From: Earliella scabrosa
Lineage: Eukaryota; Basidiomycota; Agaricomycetes; Polyporales; Polyporaceae
Length of the DNA: 64,000 bases
Reading direction: 5' to 3'
NCBI GenBank assembly: GCA_022605405.1
Contig: JABYQQ010000011.1
Coordinates: 496,001-560,000 of the forward strand
Both the position numbers and the translations under genes were made by a program. Below are positions 57,160 through 64,000 of the stretch, in pieces. The notes under the pieces are model-generated. The model was not told the origin of the DNA. It worked only from the letters and a program-made list of their open reading frames with translations, and searched no databases. The first letter of the stretch is position 1. Every line of letters starts with the position of its first letter.

Positions 57160-57700
57160 CCGGTGCACCCGGCTCAAGGTAGAAGCACTTCTCCTGCTCC
57201 ATCTGGGTGGTGTGTGCTCTTGGTTGGTTGTGCAACCAAATTAGGAGGCCATTACAGTGTCAAAGTAGTTAGCTCAGGGTGGGAACCCCCAGATCATATC
57301 CCAGGTGCCGCTGGTGTGACCGAGCCGGTGCACCCGGCTCGAGGTAGAAGCACGTCTCCTGCTCCATCTGGGTGGTGTGTGCTCTTGGTTGGTTGTGCAA
57401 CCAAATTAGAAGGCCATTACAGTGTCAAAGTAGTTAGCTCAGGGTGGGAACCCCCAGATCATATCCCAGGTGCCGCTGGTGCGAGCGACCCGGTGCACCC
57501 GGCTCGAGGTGACCCGGTGCACCCGGCTTGAGGTAGGAACACATCTTCCGCTCTATCTGAATGGAGTGTGCTCTTGGCTGGTTGTGCGACCAGCTGAGGT
57601 GGACATTAAAGTGTCTGGGTAGTCAGCTCAGGGTGTGTGCGCACCCTGATTGTATCCAGGATGCTGCTAATGCAAGCGACCCGGTGCACCCGGCTGAGCA
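57160..57700 (-). repeat. 165-bp satellite array, right side (inverted)
   Basis: CCGGTGCACCCGGCT boxes end at about 57175, 57340, 57505, 57529 and 57695. The main period is 165-166 bases, and one short 24-base duplication of the box occurs near 57505-57529. The orientation is opposite to the left arrays, so the element is symmetric at this level too. Confidence 0.87.
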
Positions 57701-57906
57701 CCTTGCCACCCTGTCTGGGTAAATTGGTTTTCTGGCTGAAATTACACAGCAGCCAGGCTGCATTCATGTTTCTACACTACAGCACTACCATAACACACTC
57801 TCCCGGCCGGGATATGGCAGTGGGCAGGCAGCAGTTCCCGGCCGGGATGTGTCAGTGTCAATGCGTTTACGTACCGGCCGGTACATACATGTGGGCATAT
57901 ATTATG

Positions 57907-57983
57907 CCCGGTCGGGCCCGGCTGGTCCACTGGAGTGGGCAATTGTCAGCCCGGCTCGAACACTAACGTGAGGATTTCTACTG
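57907..57983 (-). repeat. Right terminal inverted repeat
   Basis: This is the inverted partner of 50814-50890, ending ATTTCTACTG. The core CACTGGAGTGGGCAATTGTC is identical to the left end. Confidence 0.9.
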
Positions 57984-58029
57984 AGTGGGCTCACCGAGAT
58001 GCATACACATGTTACTGGCATCTCCAAGC

Positions 58030-58596
58030 CCTGTCAATTTGTGGTCGGACATATGTCCTCGGATGCTACGGGCATAAAACGTTACTTCAGGTCTCCCGCC
58101 CCAAGGGAATCGATGTCTGGCCCCATCATCCCCCTTTCTCGGCGCCTCATGAACTTATCCGCGCCCTCACTACCGACCAGTTTTCCAACCTGCACTTTGA
58201 ACACCTCACAACCAATGCCCTGGACCACGTCCTCTTTCCGTTCCTCCACGGGCTCGAGCGCGACAACGAGCGGTAGAGCGCGTTCTTTGCGTCCTCGCGT
58301 CCCAAAGGTGAGGTGCCCCGGGTCTCATCTAGGTGGCGTGCGACGAGGACGAGGACGGCATCTGCGATGCGGACGACCTCGACAATTACGACTACGAGTA
58401 CTCGACCAGCTCTTCTCTCGATTTGTTCGGACCCACCGATCTGAAGGTAGACGTTACAACTCGACCCGACCCGACCGTTGAAGGCCCCATGGTCAATGGA
58501 TGCTCTCCACTAGAGAAGCTTCCCGTCGCTCCACCCCCCGTACCACTCACAGGCCACCCACCCCCCCTCCACGCTCTCGACCGACTAGTGCCGTGA
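58030..58596 (+). pseudogene. Phosphatase-like gene remnant
   Basis: A frame through about 58276 contains VSRPKGIDVWPHHPPFSAPH and NLHFEHLTTNALDHVLFPFL then HGLERDNE. I associate this with the N-terminal part of fungal dual-specificity protein phosphatases that carry an FPFLHGLEGDN-like motif. A TAG at 58274-58276 interrupts it, after which the likely continuation (AFFASSRPK) is still visible. An acidic piece follows from about 58333 in a different frame (VACDEDEDGICDADDLDNYD). No catalytic HCxxGxxR loop is present. The family call rests on memory of the motif and is uncertain; the stop and the frame change are seen directly. Confidence 0.45.
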
Positions 58597-59567
58597 GCCT
58601 TGCGCTCACGCTCACGCCCGATGCGCGCGAGCTCTGCCGCCCCCACCACCAACCCAATCATTGAGGAGATCGAAGGGAACCCCAAGGTCATGATGAGAAC
58701 TGCCGTCACCCGCTTACTGGTTCTGACGAACGCGCACGCTGGCTTCGGCGTAGGTGCGGGTTGCGGACCGGGAAATGCTCGCGTCGTGACGCTGAAGTGG
58801 GGGTATTCATCGGGAACCGGGTGAGTCATCGTGTTTGGTGACATCTCGCTACTACTTCATTCATGACTGCTTTGACATATAACATTGTTACCCGCAGAAA
58901 ACGCGATGTTACCATGCGTTGCAAACTGCTTCCCGTCGGAATGCCGGGATAGCTTTGAGGGCCTCTGAGCGGAAGCCTGCCTATTCATGAGTCGTCCGCA
59001 ACGATACAACATGCATACACGTGAAAAAAACTGCATTTGAGTTTGTGGTAACGGATAGCAAATCAGAGACAGCGAGTGGGCGAGATACAGTGCAAGCTAG
59101 GTAGGTGTGTCCGACGCATCAAGAATCCTCGAATCTGCGCGTCCTCCCGGACGGGAAGGTTGCTGTACGGTACCCTCTCCTCCCCCGAAAACTAACGTGG
59201 ATGCTTCAGCAATGTACTCGCCCCAAGACCAAGCAGGAACCACGGTGCCCCGAGTATCGCGGTCCACTGTCACCTCTCGGCGAGCAAAACGCACTGGAGG
59301 AAGCACGTCAGCCATTTGTCATGAGCCCGGCAAGAATATACGTACCGTCGCCTGTACCCGCCACCCGCCAGCGTCAGACATTCGAACGCGACCAGGATGA
59401 ACAGCTTCTTGAGCCATACAGGGCTCACCCCTAGTCCTCTCGGTTGTGATACTGCTGACCCAGATCCAGTCGGCACGGCTTGAGAGCGCGGGAATGAGCA
59501 TGCAGCGCTGTTCTCGAACAGCCTGACAGTGATCGCGATGTAGTTGCAGTCCCGCCTGCGACGGTTC
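58597..59567. other. No supported gene
   Basis: Nothing can be supported. A frame on the plus strand (58600-58824) and frames on both strands around 59100-59500 have no recognisable feature. Confidence 0.3.
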
Positions 59568-61305
59568 TCACCTTCCATCTTCCGAAAATATACTCCTCCT
59601 GTGCTCCTCACAGGGGTTCCACAGCTCGGAGTCGTCGGCGTCAGGCTGCTCCACGCCGAGCACACTCTTCTTCGTGAGCGCCAAGATATCGGGGAGGACG
59701 TCAACAGCGGTAGTCTTTGTGCGCGCATGGTAACCCAGGAGGATGAACCTGCGGCTTGTGTCTGCCGGCACGTTGACGATGACCTTGACATGCATCAACT
59801 CGTCCGCCCGCTGACTGAGAACCAACATGACGTAGACCGTCGGACGCTCGCGATGAGGATGGAGCTGGAGTCGTCGAACTCACAGGGGTGCAGCCCACGC
59901 CATAACTGAGGCACATGTGGCCCTGGTCGAACTCGTAACGGGTCGTCCCATAAGTTCCGACAGCCATCAACGGAGGTACGTTGTAGCGTCTTGTATAGCT
60001 GTGAATGTGAAGCACGCATTTCTGCTCGTAGCATTGTGAGGATGAAAATCTTGGTCTGTACAATAAGCACTCACAGTAGAGTCGCAGGAGTAAGGATTCC
60101 CATAGGAGTTCTTCGCCGGACGCTTCGAGGAACGCCGGGTGCTGCCTAGAAGGGACATTGAGCGCCGAGATATCAGCAACAATTCGAACAGCTGCTCACC
60201 ATCGTTGTGAGTGAGCTTTGCAGAAACTTGCATTGCGTTCGGGAAGGGTTGCTCACGATGTTGATGTGTGTGATGCCGTCAAACCCTTCCCCACACTTGC
60301 GTCGGTCGAGGCCGGCGAGATCGAAACAGACGGCAGGTCCCACTTCGCAATCTGGCTAATCAGGAAAGGGACTTTGTCAAGGCCGAGTGTCGCAAGCAAT
60401 GGCGGCAGAATGGGCGACCGTGTGCTTGTCCGCTTGCCTGCAGAGACCGGAACGTCAATGAGCGTCGGTCGATTATACATACGACTCAACTCCACGCACG
60501 AGCACAACCCAGAGCCGGTTGAGTACATGACGTGCTCGACATCGTCGTTGACCTGCCCCGGTCGCCAAACTCGCACTCGTGGGCACCCTGGCGGAACATG
60601 CTCCACGCGATGCCACTGCTTCGTACGGCTCGCAGTATTCGCTAACGGACCTAACGCCCATTACAAAGCCCGGCGCAGTGAAGGAGAATACGCAACTAAC
60701 GGAGGCAGCCGGGACCACGTCCGATCTGAGGGACAGTTGACATTCTCGGCGGCCTACCGTCATCGCAATTCCAATCTAGAGCTGGTGCTGTCCCTCGAGT
60801 CCTTAGCATTTCGGACAACGTCGGCTAGGGCGACGCCTTCGATGTCGTTGATAGTCCCGAAGTGGACGATGTTCCGGTCCATGTCGTCGGCGGTGACAGA
60901 GACCTGAACAGGCATGATGCCAATGTGGGTCATGCAGCCGTAATATGACACAGCGAAGTCAATGAGTTCACATGAGCTGACGGTCGAAGACGGATGCATA
61001 CCGTATGTCTTGACGCCACATGTCGCTCGTGGGGATTGAGTCCACGAGATCTGCCAAGAGCCGTCCGCTAGTCGCTGCTGAGGTCCTGCTAGCTCCTCTA
61101 AGATGGGCTCCTCGATGTAGCGCTCGCCAATTGATGGGCTGCATAACGAGGAGTCTAGGGAGAGGCGACTGCATAGATGGTCGGATTTCCGGCGCAAGTG
61201 CTGCGCACGCATCCGACGAACTGCCAGCCTACATCCACTCCCCGCGCTCTTCGCAGCTGGAACATTACGCTCCTGTCCAACGCCTGCAGCACGCATCGCC
61301 CGCAA
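59568..61305 (-). CDS. Unrecognised minus-strand coding pieces
   Basis: Several minus-strand frames in order look like pieces of a protein: YYGCMTHIGIMPVQVSVTAD and DDMDRNIVHFGTINDIEGVA (about 60790-60960), GLDKVPFLISQIAKWDLPSV (about 60330-60390), LTHNDGEQLFELLLIS (about 60160-60210), GTYGTTRYEFDQGHMCLSYG (about 59900-59970) and ELMHVKVIVNVPADTSRRFI (about 59730-59790). GT-AG sites lie near several edges. I could not assemble one consistent model and do not recognise the family, so a decayed gene is equally possible. Confidence 0.35.
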
Positions 61306-62505
61306 TGTCCCAGTCGTCGCAAATGCGGCTTAAGAACTGGACAGTGACCCGGGTGCAAACGCGTCATCCCCCGTCCGCTTCAAGGTTGACGCGATTTGTC
61401 GAGGCATGAAGAAGCGCGAGGACGCGTGCTGCAGCCCGAGAACAAAGACGGGCGCAAAAGAGGAGGAACAACGTCAGCAGCGCAACCGCAAGTTCACGAA
61501 CGCTCGAGGCACACGAACTCACATTTGGCGAGTTCGCGATATTGGTCGGACATCATCGTTAGCTTGTATGTTGGGGGGAGGGCTGGACATGTTTTAGACT
61601 GGGGGCCACCTTCTTATAACGACCGGACTGGAGGAAACACCGTGCATACCTGAGCTACACCGTCAAATCCGCGCGCGCAAAAATCAATAGGAGCTTCTCC
61701 CTCGACTTCAGCTCGAGAGACTGCACGCCAAACTGATGGGGCTGCGGCCGACAGCGTTGAGGCTGTTTGATACCAGCAACAAGTAGGAGGCATCCACCCT
61801 TGAATCCTATCCACCGTGGACGTCTAGCACAGACTCATATTCGTCACCACACAGTCATTGGTTTGGGCGCGCGCAGCCAGAAGACTAATTTTGCTCGCCC
61901 CGTCCTGGAACTGTACACCTACGCATAGAGTGCGCATTGCCAGGTCATCAGCGTCCTCTCGGACCTTGGGATAACCAGGAGCTACCCCACTCTGACCGGC
62001 CGTCTTGGCTTGACATAGAAAAACGGAGACTCACCTGCAAGAATCGGCCCGTAACCCTTAACCAGCTGCGTCCCAGCAGTGCCCAACCACCGTTCCCTCA
62101 AAGTATTGGGTACAGCAATTATTCCTCTGGTGGCGCCCTCATGCGATAGCGAGATTGTAAGTTATGAGGATGAGGAAGCTTCCCTGCGCAGGCGCTCGCA
62201 GAGACTGAATCATGTCGAATGTGTTGAGAGCCTCGCGGAGTCCTCCGAGTCGAGGACTAAGGCTAGAGTGCAAGCAACAGGCAGGGAGCCGCGGGCACGA
62301 CTGAGCGGGACACTGGTGGTCGGGGCAAGGAATGTGCTCATCAGCCTCATCTGCGGACAGGGACGCGTGGGAAGGCCCCATGAGCGCGCGCTTAACTCTA
62401 TCCTATGGGAACCGCGTCAACTCTCTTGCAACGCAAGTCATAGGCTACGAGGATATTCAACGGAACGGCCCGTGTACTATGTCTAATTTGTGAGCTTCTC
62501 AATAT
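61306..62505. other. No supported gene
   Basis: Only short or low-complexity frames are present. The longest, at 62079-62486 on the plus strand, has no recognised motif. Confidence 0.3.
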
Positions 62506-62759
62506 CTCTCTAAACATGCCTCTCTAAACATTGTCGAACCTCAAAAGTGCAAACTCGTCGACTCCTTCGTCCATCCGAGTTTGCCTGCCAAAATCGAGGT
62601 TGAAGACATTCTCAGAGTCCTCACCCCCGAAGCCCCCACAGAACGGACCACGGCGGCGAAGGCTTTTTGCGTTTACGGCAAGATATTTTTGATGATACCC
62701 CATACACAGCCGACAAAATCCCTCCCCACAGAACCGAATCCAGCCCCTTACCTGCCATG
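62506..62759 (+). CDS. Unrecognised exon-like frame
   Basis: The frame contains KLVDSFVHPSLPAKIEVEDI and LRVLTPEAPTERTTAAKAFC then VYGKIFLMIP, with a composition typical of folded protein, ending at TGA 62757-62759. An approximate direct repeat (CTCTCTAAACAT...CTCTCTAAACAT) lies at its 5' edge. There is no clear start codon, so it may be an internal or terminal exon or a relic. Confidence 0.3.
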
Positions 62760-64000
62760 AATATCAACGAGTCTAGCCAAGCAACGCCGATGGGCAGTAC
62801 TGACCGAGATCTTCTCTGCACTCAGACAACAGCTCATGCATACAGTCACGATGCTTGGGGGCGATGAGCTCTCTATCTCTCGCACCCGGTTCAATCCTCC
62901 TAGCTAATCGCGTCGGGCACGAGAGTTTCGCACAGCCCGTCTACCCGGACTCTTTCACTACTAGATGGTCACTATCCACGGAATGATTGAACACCTCCGA
63001 GGCTCCTCCATAATCAGGTCTGTAGGTCTCTGGCTCAACAGCAATCTCGACCGTAAACCACCGTGCTCAACTCTACTTCATTCAGAACCCGTCAAGATCT
63101 TGTTCTCGTCTCCCTTCACACCTGCGTACTTGTCCCTCCTGTTCCAATGCGCCAACCTCAAGACTAGGCCAGGAACGTCTCACTTTGTGCACACGCAAGC
63201 TGATTGTGGCGAAGTACGCAAATTCTCAAGTCGTACAAAGTTCCGCAGCCAGCCGGAGACAGAACGACGGACTAGATGACATTGAGACCGCGTCCCAGTA
63301 CCACCGAGAACGTGACCAGAGAACGAAGCCCTGTTCCGCCGAGATGCCCTCGTCTTAGAGCGGTGACTAGTCCTCAAGCTGTGCCTGAATCACGCTTGGC
63401 TACAACCTCTCCGGTATGTATGTGTACCTACTCAGCGTCCTCCGCGCTCACATCACGACCCTAGAAGGACGATAGTGTTGCACAATTAGCTCGTGAACTC
63501 GACGGGCAAACCGGACTCCTGTTCCCACCACTGTCGGATTCCGGTGTGGCAGTCTTCAAACAGCAGTAGCTCCGTCGGCTTCAGGAATGCGGTAGTATGT
63601 GACCTGTCGTTCCATGAAGGGAGCCCCGCTGGTTCCGCGTTTGATCCTCCGACGGGCCGGTGACGCTTGCTGACATTACAGCGCCAGGTAGTATATATCC
63701 ATTGACACCTTCCACTCCTTTCAATGCTCACACCATCATTCTAGTTGCGCAAAGTCTCAATAACACCGGTGCCTACCTCGATGTTGCCGCAGATAACATC
63801 TGAAATTTTTAAATTCCACGAACTTGTCCGTATCTTTGCGGTTCCGATCCACAGGGTCCCATTTGGTGATCGCCCAGGGATTGACAGCGGAGCTTGCATT
63901 ACCATCACCGAACAGGCTGGATACGAGCCTTGGTGGCCTCATCTGGAGAGGTGGACAGCGAGGTGCTCAGGCCTGAGATCCGAGTGGTGTTGAAGCGCAT
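62760..64000. other. Edge region with weak frames only
   Basis: The plus strand at 62965-63279 and the minus strand at 63486-63731 (SWNDRSHTTAFLKPTELLLF) hold protein-like stretches, but no start, domain or splice chain can be supported before the window ends. Confidence 0.25.

Larger units (their letters stand above)
50814..57983. mobile_element. 7.2-kb element with terminal inverted repeats and nested symmetry
   Basis: The ends are inverted copies of about 77 bp that begin CAGTAGAAAT and contain GAGCCGGGCTGACAATTGCC. Inside, three further features are mirrored about the middle: 165-167 bp satellite arrays, 34-bp GGCCGG arrays, and a palindrome with 755-bp arms. TIRs plus subterminal repeats are typical of class II DNA transposons such as CACTA/EnSpm-like or KDZ-like families, but no transposase motif is visible and no direct target-site duplication was found by eye (ACATACTT left, AGTGGGCT right). 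It may be a large non-autonomous or foldback element. It lies just after the Tfb1 pseudogene and before a phosphatase-like remnant. Confidence 0.82.

Noticed and set aside
51485..57700. CRISPR array
   Set aside because: The regular repeats are long satellites with similar, not unique, intervening sequence, and the genome is eukaryotic.
50814..57983. Firm assignment to CACTA/EnSpm or KDZ transposons
   Set aside because: TIRs and subterminal repeats fit, but there is no clean CACTA terminus, no visible target-site duplication and no transposase motif.

Overview
The window looks like nuclear DNA of a basidiomycete, most likely a wood-decaying agaricomycete of the polypore type. The supporting signs are spliced genes with GT-AG introns of about 45-70 bases, multi-copy F-box-like genes, an aryl-alcohol dehydrogenase-like gene and a KDM3-type JmjC gene. 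This placement is inference; no rRNA, tRNA or telomere repeat was seen. Intact genes are few, and much of the window is duplicated, decayed or repetitive, as in a fast-changing accessory or subterminal region.

Region 1 (1-33712) is built around four copies of one F-box-like gene. Two face right (6847-8188 and 13088-14444), one faces left (20879-22405), and a fourth left-facing copy (32701-33712) has lost its 5' end. The three complete copies share one three-exon structure. A decayed unknown gene (called X here) lies upstream in head-to-head orientation (about 5700-6085, 12080-12310, 23420-24035). Another decayed unknown segment (called Y) lies downstream and faces the F-box gene (about 9130-9450, 17990-20060, 30010-31830). 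The module X / F-box / Y therefore seems to have been copied several times. The last duplication (20090-21865 versus 31905-33712) is recent. An 81-bp minisatellite occupies about 1211-1937.

Region 2 (33713-44700) opens at the breakpoint that truncated F-box copy 4. It holds an AT-rich block with a 25-bp-arm perfect hairpin and an 80-bp tandem array of GC-rich mini-hairpins. Next come an apparently intact four-exon gene for a 729-residue protein of unknown function (35542-37926) and a left-facing JmjC-domain gene of the KDM3 histone demethylase type (40896 to about 44017).

Region 3 (44700-50800) is a gene graveyard. It has an aryl-alcohol dehydrogenase pseudogene with one frameshift and two nonsense codons (44737-46262) and a broken copy of the TFIIH subunit p62/Tfb1 gene (about 48655-50390).

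Region 4 (50814-57983) is a 7.2-kb element with about 77-bp terminal inverted repeats. Inside are subterminal satellite arrays with a 167-bp period in mirror orientation on the two sides, mirrored 34-bp arrays carrying GGCCGG palindromes, and a central 1.57-kb palindrome with two 755-bp arms, each arm carrying the same 89-codon ORF. No transposase was recognised. It is the best candidate for something undescribed. To its right (57984-64000) lie a phosphatase-like pseudogene fragment and weakly supported, unrecognised coding pieces.
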